Positions 29,163 through 37,084 of a DNA stretch of 64,000 bases are shown here, in pieces. The number at the start of each line of letters is the position of its first letter. The first letter of the stretch is position 1. The notes beneath the pieces are model-generated. The model worked only from the letters and a program-made list of their open reading frames with translations, searched no databases and had not been told where the DNA came from. The translations under genes were made by a program, and so were the position numbers. Source of the DNA: Collimonas sp. OK307 (GTDB lineage: Bacteria; Pseudomonadota; Gammaproteobacteria; Burkholderiales; Burkholderiaceae_D); NCBI RefSeq assembly GCF_900113705.1, contig NZ_FOQI01000005.1, positions 1 through 64,000 on the forward strand, written 5' to 3'.

Positions 29163-29831
29163 ATGTTCACTCCGACACCGAGACAATTCAAGTTCATTAA
29201 AGTAGCCCTGTTTGCGCTGGCCTTGCTGCCGGCCGCGCGGTTGCTGCTGTTCGGCTTTACCGATCGGCTGGGGGCCAACCCGATCGAATTCATCACGCGC
29301 AGCAGCGGCGACTGGACGCTTTATTTTCTCTGCATCACCTTGGCCGTAACGCCGTTGCGACGTTTCACCAACTGGAACTGGCTCATCAAGTTACGCCGCA
29401 TGCTGGGTTTGTTCGCCTTCTTTTATGCCAGCCTGCATTTCACGACATTTCTCTGGTTTGATCATTTCTTCGATGTTGCGGAGATGCTCAAAGACGTAGT
29501 CAAACGCCCGTTCATCACTGTCGGTTTCATCGCTTTCATCTTGCTGATACCGCTGGCGCTGACCAGCACCAATGGCATGATCCGCCGCCTCGGCGGCAAG
29601 CGCTGGCAATGGCTGCATCGCAGCCTGTATGCCATTGCGATGCTGGGTATCTTGCATTTCTGGTGGATGCGCGCCGGCAAGCATAATTTTGAAAAGCCGA
29701 TTCTGTTTGGCTCACTCGTCGCAGCACTGCTGCTGGTGCGGGTCTACTTCGCCTGGCGTAATCGCGGCGACGGCGCTGCAAGATCGCGTGCCGCCGTTCA
29801 AAAGCGCCAGGTCACACCGACACCAACCTGA
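29163..29831 (+). CDS. msrQ: Heme-binding membrane subunit MsrQ (YedZ)
   Basis: A 222-residue membrane protein with about six helices that passes electrons from the quinone pool or flavin to MsrP. The conserved segments are RRMLGLFAFFYASLHFTTFL and KRWQWLHRSLYAIAMLGILH, which carry the heme histidines. Its last 34 bases overlap, tail to tail, the convergent outer-membrane gene on the other strand. Confidence 0.94.
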   Translation: MFTPTPRQFKFIKVALFALALLPAARLLLFGFTDRLGANPIEFITRSSGDWTLYFLCITLAVTPLRRFTNWNWLIKLRRMLGLFAFFYASLHFTTFLWFDHFFDVAEMLKDVVKRPFITVGFIAFILLIPLALTSTNGMIRRLGGKRWQWLHRSLYAIAMLGILHFWWMRAGKHNFEKPILFGSLVAALLLVRVYFAWRNRGDGAARSRAAVQKRQVTPTPT

Positions 29832-30565
29832 CGATGGGTTTGGGCTGCGCATGGACCGCAGCCGATGCCGAATTTCAGTCCCAGGTCGAGGTCGAGATTC
29901 GGTGTCGGCGAATAGACTATTCCGGTCAGGATATAACCCGGATTGCTACTCGAATGAAGGTCGCCGCTGGTATCGCTGGCGCGTTCGGTGTTGCTCAGGA
30001 TGCCGCCGTCCAGGGCCAGGCTCAACTTGGGGTTAAGCTCATACAGCGCATAAGCCGATAAACGCCACTGTACGGTGCGGTTGGCTTGCTGGTCACTCGC
30101 CAGGCGATACCGGTTGTAATACGCGGCCAGGTTGCCGCTGAAAGCCCAGTCGCCGCTTTGATAGCTGCTGATCAGCGTCAGCGACATGCTGGTGGCGCCA
30201 CGCCCCAGGCCGCGGTTGGGATCGCCGCTTGGGAATGTTATCTCAGGCTTCACGCCGAGACTAAAATCGTTGTGTTCGAGTAGCCGCCATTTCACACCCA
30301 ATGCAATGTCATTGATGCCCGAAGGTTGCGACAGGGTCGCGGGCGGATTGACATAGATATCGAGATTTTTCAGCAAGCCGTAGCTGTACGTGAAATTCAT
30401 GACGTGGCTGTGAACATCATTCTGTCGCAGCCAGTCCGTGTTCAGTTCGACTTGATGATTGCCGCTATCCTGGGTGCCGGTGTCGTCGGTCACCAGCGGA
30501 TGGTTGGCATGGGCGGCCTGCATCAGAAAACAGGAAGATATGGCGGTGAGCAAGATCTGTCGCAT
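29798..30565 (-). CDS. Outer-membrane beta-barrel protein of unknown substrate
   Basis: A 255-residue exported protein: signal peptide to about residue 20 (QAAHA-NH), then alternating beta-strand segments ending in Phe (VGVGVTWRF), the usual C-terminal signal for outer-membrane insertion. The overall look (DDTGTQDSGNHQVELNTDW, LSLALDGGILSNTE) resembles the putative transporter group annotated with meta-pathway phenol-degradation genes. No catabolic genes are nearby, so a function in phenol use is not supported. It lies 20 bases after lysA on the same strand and may be cotranscribed. Confidence 0.75.
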   Translation of the reverse strand: MRQILLTAISSCFLMQAAHANHPLVTDDTGTQDSGNHQVELNTDWLRQNDVHSHVMNFTYSYGLLKNLDIYVNPPATLSQPSGINDIALGVKWRLLEHNDFSLGVKPEITFPSGDPNRGLGRGATSMSLTLISSYQSGDWAFSGNLAAYYNRYRLASDQQANRTVQWRLSAYALYELNPKLSLALDGGILSNTERASDTSGDLHSSSNPGYILTGIVYSPTPNLDLDLGLKFGIGCGPCAAQTHRQVGVGVTWRF

Positions 30566-30585
30566 GGTCCTCCTGTTTTTGTTGG

Positions 30586-31872
30586 TTACGGCGATATGAG
30601 TGATTCCAGGGCAAACAGATCAGCTGGATTTTCGCGTTGACGGATCAGATGCACTTGCGCACCGTCCACCATTACTTCAGCGGCGCGACCGCGCGTGTTG
30701 TAGTTGGAAGCCATCGTCATGCCGTAAGCGCCGGCTGACATCAGCGCCAGCAAATCACCTGCCTCGATCGACAGCGAACGGGAACGCGCCAGCCAGTCGC
30801 CCGACTCGCACACCGGGCCGACCACGTCATAAACCTGGGCAGCGGCATCCCGTTGGATGACAGTTTGTACGCCGTGCCAGGCTTGGTACATTGCCGGCCG
30901 CATCAAATCATTCATGGCGGCATCGACCACCGCAAAATTCTTCGCTTCCGAATGTTTCAGATACTGGACCTCGGTGAGCAGAATACCGGCATTGCCGACA
31001 ATTGAACGGCCCGGCTCAAACATCACCTTGATCGGCACGCCTTGGTATTTTTGCTGGCGCCAGGTGTCGATACGGGCAAACAAACGGCCCAGGTAATCAC
31101 CGATGGCAACAGGCTTTTCGTCGTCGTAGGTAATGCCGATGCCGCCGCCGATATCCAGGTGATGCAAGTGGATGCCTTCGCTCGCCAACTGGTCGATCAG
31201 TTCAATCAACTTGTCCAATGCTTCCAGCATGGGTGCGTCGTCCAGCAACTGCGAACCGATATGGCAATCAATCCCCGCTACATCGATATGCGGTAGCGCG
31301 GCAGCGGTCCGGTAGCAGGACAGGGCATCCTCATATGCCACCCCGAATTTGTTTTCCTTGAGGCCGGTAGAGATGTAAGGATGGGTTTTGGCATCGACGT
31401 TGGGATTAACGCGGAGCGAAATGGCGGCGCGCTTACCCATGGCGCCGGCAACTTCGTTCAGGCGATGCAGCTCCGGGATAGACTCAACGTTGAAGCAAAG
31501 AATGTCATGCGACAAGGCCAGGCGCATTTCTTCACGCGATTTACCGACGCCGGAAAAAATTATCTTGGCGGGATCGCCACCGGCAGCGATTACACGCAAT
31601 AATTCGCCTCCCGAGACGATATCGAAACCAGAACCAAGCTGGCCCAGCAATTGCAGCACGGCCAGGTTGGAATTGGATTTGACCGAATAACATATCAGCG
31701 TGCCATCCGGTTCGCGGCTATGTTGTTTGCAAGCATCGGCGTAAGCTGAAAAATTGGCGACCAGTGCGGCTTTGGAATAGACGTAAGTGGGGCTGCCAAA
31801 TTGCTGCGAAATAGCGCTAAGCGCGACGTTTTCAGCGTGCAGGACGCCATTCTTGTATGAAAAATACGACAT
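30586..31872 (-). CDS. lysA: Diaminopimelate decarboxylase
   Basis: A 428-residue PLP enzyme making L-lysine from meso-diaminopimelate. The PLP lysine is Lys65 (CYSVKSNSN). The glycine-rich phosphate-binding segment (HLDIGGGIGITYDDEKP) and the dimer-active-site segment VGPVCESGDWLARSR are present. It follows lptM by eight bases; the cyaY / lptM-lysA divergent layout is widely conserved in proteobacteria. Confidence 0.97.
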   Translation of the reverse strand: MSYFSYKNGVLHAENVALSAISQQFGSPTYVYSKAALVANFSAYADACKQHSREPDGTLICYSVKSNSNLAVLQLLGQLGSGFDIVSGGELLRVIAAGGDPAKIIFSGVGKSREEMRLALSHDILCFNVESIPELHRLNEVAGAMGKRAAISLRVNPNVDAKTHPYISTGLKENKFGVAYEDALSCYRTAAALPHIDVAGIDCHIGSQLLDDAPMLEALDKLIELIDQLASEGIHLHHLDIGGGIGITYDDEKPVAIGDYLGRLFARIDTWRQQKYQGVPIKVMFEPGRSIVGNAGILLTEVQYLKHSEAKNFAVVDAAMNDLMRPAMYQAWHGVQTVIQRDAAAQVYDVVGPVCESGDWLARSRSLSIEAGDLLALMSAGAYGMTMASNYNTRGRAAEVMVDGAQVHLIRQRENPADLFALESLISP

Positions 31873-31880
31873 AGGGCAGC

Positions 31881-32129
31881 TTATTTGGGTGCAGGTGTTG
31901 TTGGAGTGGCTATGGTTTTCGGTTGCGCCGCGGCCGCTGGATCGGCTGATTCGCTGAATGTCTCAGGGGCAACATTTGGCTGGACAGGCGCTGGCGCAGT
32001 TCTAACGACAGGCGGCGGTAGCTTGGCCGGCATGAACAGCGGGCCTTTTTGGCCGCATGCCGCCAGGCTGAGCGTAACCGGAATCATGGCGATCATGGTG
32101 ATGCGCGACAAATCAAAAATGGGTTTCAC
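31881..32129 (-). CDS. lptM: LptM-like small lipoprotein (YifL family)
   Basis: An 82-residue lipoprotein with a lipobox (LSLAACGQKGPLF). The segment right after the cysteine is the hallmark of the YifL/LptM family, which assists maturation of the LPS translocon LptDE. The rest is a Pro/Ala/Thr-rich tail. Its place next to lysA and cyaY is conserved. The annotation rests on the lipobox, the GQKGPL motif and context. Confidence 0.85.
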   Translation of the reverse strand: MKPIFDLSRITMIAMIPVTLSLAACGQKGPLFMPAKLPPPVVRTAPAPVQPNVAPETFSESADPAAAAQPKTIATPTTPAPK

Positions 32130-32170
32130 GGATTAGAATCACAGTTTAACGAAACGGATTGGAGTGTAGC

Positions 32171-32497
32171 ATGACAGAATCAGAATTCCTGGCCGCGGCA
32201 GAGGCTGCCTTAGGCAAGATCGAGACGGCGCTGGAGCAGGCGGCAGATAATACCGATCTGGACGTAGAGTGCAGCCGCAGCGGTAATGTGCTGGAGATCG
32301 AGTTCGTCGACAATGGCAGCAAGATTATCGTCAACAGCCAGGCGCCGATGCAGGAGCTGTGGATTGCCGCGAAATCGGGGGGCTTTCACTACAAGCAAAA
32401 AGGCGATATCTGGGTTAATACGCGCGACGGTTCAGAGTTCTTTACCGCCTTGTCGGCGATGATCAGCTCCCAGGGTGGCGTAGCGATAGCGCTGTAA
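32171..32497 (+). CDS. cyaY: Frataxin-like iron-binding protein CyaY
   Basis: A 108-residue CyaY, which binds iron and modulates iron-sulfur cluster assembly. The acidic first helix (AEAALGKIETALEQAADNTD), the strand DVECSRSGNVLEIEF and the WIAAKSGGFHYKQKGDIW region fit frataxin. The ATG at 32171 follows GGAG by six bases. It is divergent from lptM-lysA across a 41-base gap, so the two promoters must overlap. Confidence 0.95.
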   Translation: MTESEFLAAAEAALGKIETALEQAADNTDLDVECSRSGNVLEIEFVDNGSKIIVNSQAPMQELWIAAKSGGFHYKQKGDIWVNTRDGSEFFTALSAMISSQGGVAIAL

Positions 32498-32679
32498 ATT
32501 TTTCTTGCCGAGGCAGTCCGGCAAGAGATTCCTCAAGGTGCATTTGTCGTAAGATATGAGCAATGCAATGTTGTTTTGATACGTTCGTTCGCCAGCTGTA
32601 CCACGGGCTTGATTTCAACGTTCGCAAGAACTGCATCAAGAAAAGTTGTTCAACGCTTCTCAACTATGGATAGCGACCA

Positions 32680-33969
32680 ATGGACACGATAATAGTCAGG
32701 GATTCGGAAGAACCAGGTGTTTGGGGATCGGCCTGCGGCGACGGCAAGGCAGGCGGCTATCGACGGTGGCGCCGGGTGAGCGCCATCTTTTTGACAAGCG
32801 CATTCCTGGCAACAATCGAACTGGCAGGGGCAGTCAACGTTCCCGCCGTGGCCGCTGCAGCCAACCAGAACAATCCAATCGGCAATCCGGTCAACAACGG
32901 CGCGGCCGAAGCGCCCAGGCACTGGGCCGCCGATACCACCAACGGCTGTAAAGTCTGGAGCTCCGGAGAGATCGCGAGTGACATCACAGCGCGTTGGAGC
33001 GGGCGCTGCGAAAATAATTTTGCACAAGGTCCTGGAACCGTACGCTGGCTTAGTAACAACAAGCAGGTGGCGGAACTGACCGGCAACATGGAGCAAGGGA
33101 AAATACGAGGCCACACTACCGGCGTCGAAGAACCTGGCAATCGTATTGACGGCATGTTTATCGATTCCTTGCCGGAAGGCGAGGGCAAGGCCAGTTTTGT
33201 TGACGGCTCGGTTTATAACGGTATGTGGCATCGCGGACGCCAACTGGGCTACGGGATCATGACGTTTCCGCCGGCGCATCCGCAATATCAGGAGATGCTG
33301 AACGAAGGTAGGGGCAGAAGAACCGAGAATGGCACTTATGAATTGCGCGGCTGGTGGGAGGGGAAAAACTTCGTCACTCCGTGCGACAGCGAAGATGAGT
33401 GTGAAAAAAAATTGGTGGCGCAGATCAAGCGCGAGCAAGAAGCCGCCGCTGCCAAGGCAGGCACTCCTGTGGCACCCGCACCAGCTGCGACGGTTACTCC
33501 TGCTGTCGAGCCCGTCACTGCGACGCCGGCAATTCCCGCAACTGAGCCGGTAGTTACGGCACCAGTAACTCCTGCTGTCGAGCCCGTCACTGCGATGCCG
33601 GCAATTCCTGCAGCTGAGCCTGCAGTTACGGCACCGGCAATCCCTGATGTCGGCCCCGTCACTGCGACACCGGCAATTCCTGCAACTGAGCCTGCAGTCG
33701 CGGCACCTGCAACTCCTGTTGTCGAGCCCGTAGCTGACACACCAAAAACCGAATTGCCTGCAATGGAACCTGTACCGTCGGCGTTGCCGGTACCCGCAAA
33801 TCCTGTCATAGAACCGGCGCCGGCGGCAACCGCGCCGATACCGGAATTACCTGCCGTGGCGCCGTCGATTTCAGCGCCCGCTACCCCCGCTGCAGAGCCT
33901 GCCAGTGAACCTGCGGCAGTGCCTGACGACAAACCTGCTGTCGTGCCAGAGGCGGCGCCGGTTACCTAG
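32680..33969 (+). CDS. Exported MORN-like protein with Pro/Ala/Thr-rich tandem-repeat tail
   Basis: A 429-residue protein that I do not recognise as a whole. About 30 mostly polar residues precede a hydrophobic stretch (SAIFLTSAFLATIELAGAV, residues 34-52), which looks like a signal peptide or anchor; an internal GTG just ahead of it could be the true start. Residues 88-200 contain MORN-like repeats (ARWSGRCENNFAQGPGTVRW; GKASFVDGSVYNGMWHRGRQ). From about residue 254 the chain is a low-complexity tail of Pro, Ala, Thr, Val and Glu built on 24-residue repeats. The ATG lacks a good ribosome-binding site. Such a tail is likely extended and surface-exposed; its function is unknown. Confidence 0.75.
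   Translation: MDTIIVRDSEEPGVWGSACGDGKAGGYRRWRRVSAIFLTSAFLATIELAGAVNVPAVAAAANQNNPIGNPVNNGAAEAPRHWAADTTNGCKVWSSGEIASDITARWSGRCENNFAQGPGTVRWLSNNKQVAELTGNMEQGKIRGHTTGVEEPGNRIDGMFIDSLPEGEGKASFVDGSVYNGMWHRGRQLGYGIMTFPPAHPQYQEMLNEGRGRRTENGTYELRGWWEGKNFVTPCDSEDECEKKLVAQIKREQEAAAAKAGTPVAPAPAATVTPAVEPVTATPAIPATEPVVTAPVTPAVEPVTAMPAIPAAEPAVTAPAIPDVGPVTATPAIPATEPAVAAPATPVVEPVADTPKTELPAMEPVPSALPVPANPVIEPAPAATAPIPELPAVAPSISAPATPAAEPASEPAAVPDDKPAVVPEAAPVT
33496..33735 (+). repeat. 72-bp in-frame tandem repeat (about 3.3 copies)
   Basis: Units start at 33496, 33568 and 33640, with a partial fourth copy at 33712. Each begins near ACTCCTGCTGTCGAGCCCGT and encodes 24 residues of the form TPAVEPVTATPAIPATEPVV. 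The first two copies differ at few bases; the third and fourth are more diverged. An in-frame repeat of this kind can change copy number without breaking the gene. Confidence 0.88.
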
Positions 33970-34014
33970 GATTCCGGACATGAAGCACCACTTAATTTAA
34001 AACGGATCCAGCTG

Positions 34015-34719
34015 ATGAAGTTTGCACCACATATTTTTGAAACAACCGAACAAGGCAATTCAACAGGTTTAACCGCATCAAGCACATCAAGCGGATACCG
34101 GCAGCCATGGCGGGTATTGCGAGTGTTACGGGTAGTACTACGGGTATTGCTCTGTTTCATTTTTTCATCCTGGATGATGTCCGTCGCACACGGACAAATG
34201 AAAGCTGACCTGCCTGGCGCCAAGGCTGCCGCCGCCGCGCCGAAAAACCTGCTGGCTGAAGCCGCGCGCAGTGTCGGCGTCAAGCAGTGCCAGCCGGCGA
34301 TTACGCGTTTGTCGGCGCTTGCCATCAACGGCACCGGGGCGCACGACGTGCTGGTCGACTGGGACCACGCGCATCCCGATCGCGGCCCGTTTTTTTCGCT
34401 GACCGGCATCGAATATGCAGGTGCGTCCGCGGCGGTATCCATCACTGCCGTGCCGCAGGGTGGCGGCGCATGTTCGGTTGCCGCCGAGCGCATTTCCATC
34501 GCGCCGTATTCATGCAAGAGTATTGCCGACACCGAATTGAAAGGGTATAACGCCACACCTCTGCTGCCAACTTTCACGGTATATGTATCGGCTGCCGAGC
34601 CGGGCGGTTCGGTTTCGCTGGTGGATTCACCGCCAGGTTGTCTGATTATCCGGCGCTACGTGCAATACAACTGGACCGAGCAGGCCAACATGGCGACGCC
34701 GGCGCCGGCCCATAAGTGA
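34015..34719 (+). CDS. Unknown exported protein with four cysteines
   Basis: A 234-residue protein with no family I recognise. A long N-terminal region leads to a membrane or signal segment (VLRVLLCFIFSSWMMSVAHG, about residues 43-62) with a possible cleavage after AHG. The mature part contains four cysteines (KQCQPAI, GGACSV, YSCKS, PPGCLI) that could form two disulfides, and a hydrophobic beta-like pattern near the end (TFTVYVSAAEPGGSVSLVDS). It sits between the MORN-like gene and the DUF2827 genes on the same strand, with short gaps (45 and 52 bases), so it probably belongs to that unit. Confidence 0.7.
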   Translation: MKFAPHIFETTEQGNSTGLTASSTSSGYRQPWRVLRVLRVVLRVLLCFIFSSWMMSVAHGQMKADLPGAKAAAAAPKNLLAEAARSVGVKQCQPAITRLSALAINGTGAHDVLVDWDHAHPDRGPFFSLTGIEYAGASAAVSITAVPQGGGACSVAAERISIAPYSCKSIADTELKGYNATPLLPTFTVYVSAAEPGGSVSLVDSPPGCLIIRRYVQYNWTEQANMATPAPAHK

Positions 34720-34771
34720 CGTGTAAATAATGGCGGCAATGTATTTCTTACTTTAGATTTGAATCCAAGAC

Positions 34772-35911
34772 ATGAGTCCTTCAATCGGCGGCCTGCGTAT
34801 CGGCATCACTATCGGTTTGCACCAGGAAAACGAATCGCTATGGACTAACGGCATCAAGCAAAATGCCGTGTACCTGGCCGAGGCGTTAAAACAATGCCCG
34901 AGCGTAGCCTCAGTGCATCTGGTGAATACCACTCCGATAGCCATCACCGCGGCTTTGCCGTGGGACCAGACGCGCTGGCCGACGGTGGCCTTCGGGCAAG
35001 CGAAGGATAACCTGGACGTGCTGATTGAACTGGGTGGCCAGGTCGATGCCGATCAGACCGCTTATTTGAAAACGCAGGGATGCCGCCTGATATCGTATTG
35101 CTGCGGGGTTGAGTACGTGAACGTCATGCAATCGGTATTATTTTCCCGGCCGATGTGGGGCTACAATCTGTTCGTCAATCAGCGTTACGACGCTATCTGG
35201 ATGGTGCCCCAGGTAGCGAATACCAGCCAATCCTATTTCGAGACTTTGCGCCGCCGGCCAGCGCAGGTAGTGCCGTTTGTATGGGACCCGATTTTCGTCA
35301 ATCAACGTAGCCGCCATTTTGAACATCAAGGTGAATATCGTCCGCGCCCCGGCCCCAGGCGGCTGACCGTGATGGAGCCGAACAACGATATTGTGAAATT
35401 CTGCATGTACCCGGTATTCATTGCGGAAGAAGCTTACCGGCAGCGGCCGCAAGACATCGAAATCTTGCAGGTAACGAATGCCGATCGCCTGGCGCGCGAA
35501 AGCAAGGAATTCATCGCAGTGATGAATCATCTGGATATCGTCCGCCAGCACAAGGCGGTATTCCTGGGGCGTTTCGATACGCCCCAGTTCCTGAGCGAGA
35601 TGACCGATGTGGTAATTTCTCATCAGATGGAGAATGCGCTGAATTATTTTTATTTCGACGTCTGCTGGCAAGGTTACCCGTTGCTGCATAACGCTTATAT
35701 GTGCAGCGATCTCGGTTACTACTACGAGGGAAATGATGTGCAGGACGGCTGTAGAAGACTGCTCGAAGTGCTGGCCACGCACGATGGCAGTTGGCAAGAT
35801 TATCTGGCGCGCCAGCGGCAAGCATTAAGCCGTTATCTGCCGGGCTGCGCACAAGTCACGGCGGAGTACGAGCGTTTATTGGCGACATTGCTGCAACAGG
35901 CAATAGTGTAA
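34772..35911 (+). CDS. DUF2827-family protein, glycosyltransferase-like (paralogue 1 of 3)
   Basis: A 379-residue protein that resembles DUF2827, a family known mainly from Burkholderia and without a proven function. It shares with the next two genes an N-terminal WTNGIKQN block, a VPFVWDPIFV block at about 168, an MEPNNDIVKFCMYP block near residue 200, and a C-terminal VISHQMENALNYFYFD...GYPLLHNA block near residue 290-310. The last block resembles the nucleotide-sugar-binding end of GT-B glycosyltransferases, an inference from pattern. This copy is the most diverged of the three. No signal peptide is seen, so it is cytoplasmic. Confidence 0.8.
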   Translation: MSPSIGGLRIGITIGLHQENESLWTNGIKQNAVYLAEALKQCPSVASVHLVNTTPIAITAALPWDQTRWPTVAFGQAKDNLDVLIELGGQVDADQTAYLKTQGCRLISYCCGVEYVNVMQSVLFSRPMWGYNLFVNQRYDAIWMVPQVANTSQSYFETLRRRPAQVVPFVWDPIFVNQRSRHFEHQGEYRPRPGPRRLTVMEPNNDIVKFCMYPVFIAEEAYRQRPQDIEILQVTNADRLARESKEFIAVMNHLDIVRQHKAVFLGRFDTPQFLSEMTDVVISHQMENALNYFYFDVCWQGYPLLHNAYMCSDLGYYYEGNDVQDGCRRLLEVLATHDGSWQDYLARQRQALSRYLPGCAQVTAEYERLLATLLQQAIV

Positions 35912-35938
35912 AAAATGATTTTCAATCTTTCGTGATCC

Positions 35939-37084
35939 ATGAAAAAAATCAATGTAGGTATCTCGATCTTTCCAGTCCATGGGGCGCAGCTCTGGTCCAA
36001 CGGCCTTAACCAGAACCTGGCGTTCCTGGTGCTGTTGCTGCGGCAAAGCCCGCAAGTCGGCCGCGTGTTTTTACTGAACGGCGGAGCCATCGACCATATG
36101 CCTGAGGGGATGGGGCTGGGCGGTCTCGATGTACCGCTGGTGAGGCCCGATGAGGTGACATTCGAGCTGGATGTCGTGATCGAAATGGGTGCTCAGCTGC
36201 CGCTGGAGTGGTTGCGTCACGTACGCGCCTTGGGCGTCAAGATCATCACTTTCTTTGTTGGCCACACCTATGCTGACAATGCCGAAGCACCGATGTTCGA
36301 GGGCGCCAGCGGCCAGATTTTCAACGGGACGCCATGGCACGAAATATGGACGCTGCCGCATCACATGAAAAGTAGCGGTCCCCTGTTGCGCACCGTGTCG
36401 CGGGTTCCCGTGTTCGCCGTGCCGCACATCTGGTCGCCGCTGTTTATCCAGGGCCAGATCGACCAGGTCAAAAAGGACGGTCATCACTTCGGTTATCAAG
36501 CGAGGACCGGTGTTGAACGACCGGGTTGGCGTACGGCGATTTTCGAGCCGAATATCTCTGTTGTCAAAAGCTGCTTTATTCCGATGCTGGTCTGCGAACA
36601 GGCTTACCGCCTGGATCAGCGTTCGGTGAGCACGATGATGGTCATGAACACGATGCATATGAAGGAACATCTGACTTTCAATCGTTTCGCTATCAACCTC
36701 GATCTGACGCAGCATCATAAGGCCACCTACGAGCCGCGCGTAGCGTTTGTCGAGTGCATGGCGCAGCAGAAGATGGATGCGGTGGTCTCGCACCAGTGGG
36801 AGTGCGGCCTGAATTATCTGTACTACGATGCGCTCTATGGCGGTTATCCGCTGATACATAATTCGGCATATCTGAAGGCAGGCGGTGTCGGTATCTATTA
36901 TCCTGATTTCGAAGCCAGCGCCGGCGGCCACGCTTTGCTTGGTGCCTGGCGCCAGGAACCGGAATTCTGGGATGATTATAAAACGGCTGCCACGGCTTAC
37001 CTGAGCAAGCTCGACCCGCTACGCCCCGAGAATGTGGAAGCATTTGTGAAAAGACTGCAGCACACCGTGGAGGGTCAGGTATGA
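35939..37084 (+). CDS. DUF2827-family protein, glycosyltransferase-like (paralogue 2 of 3)
   Basis: A 381-residue paralogue of its two neighbours. Conserved blocks in order: LWSNGLNQNLAFLVLLLRQS (about 18), LDVVIEMGAQLPLEW (about 80), VPHIWSPLF (about 160), FEPNISVVKSCFIPMLVCEQ (about 202) and VVSHQWECGLNYLYYDALYG (about 283) followed by GYPLIHNS and YYPDFEASAGGHALL. The ordered G-P-L-H-N-S and D-F-x-A-x-G-G pattern near the end is what suggests a sugar-nucleotide site. It starts 27 bases after paralogue 1 and overlaps paralogue 3 by four bases, so the three are one operon. Confidence 0.82.
   Translation: MKKINVGISIFPVHGAQLWSNGLNQNLAFLVLLLRQSPQVGRVFLLNGGAIDHMPEGMGLGGLDVPLVRPDEVTFELDVVIEMGAQLPLEWLRHVRALGVKIITFFVGHTYADNAEAPMFEGASGQIFNGTPWHEIWTLPHHMKSSGPLLRTVSRVPVFAVPHIWSPLFIQGQIDQVKKDGHHFGYQARTGVERPGWRTAIFEPNISVVKSCFIPMLVCEQAYRLDQRSVSTMMVMNTMHMKEHLTFNRFAINLDLTQHHKATYEPRVAFVECMAQQKMDAVVSHQWECGLNYLYYDALYGGYPLIHNSAYLKAGGVGIYYPDFEASAGGHALLGAWRQEPEFWDDYKTAATAYLSKLDPLRPENVEAFVKRLQHTVEGQV

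Noticed and set aside
29798-30565. Phenol-degradation transporter
   Set aside because: The barrel resembles proteins so named, but there are no catabolic genes nearby, so only a generic outer-membrane protein is supported.
32504-32525. Terminator after cyaY
   Set aside because: CTTGCCG pairs with CGGCAAG, but no T-run follows on the + strand, so termination is not supported.
33496-33735. CRISPR-like direct repeats
   Set aside because: The repeats are contiguous, without spacers, in frame and protein-coding, so they are a coding tandem repeat.
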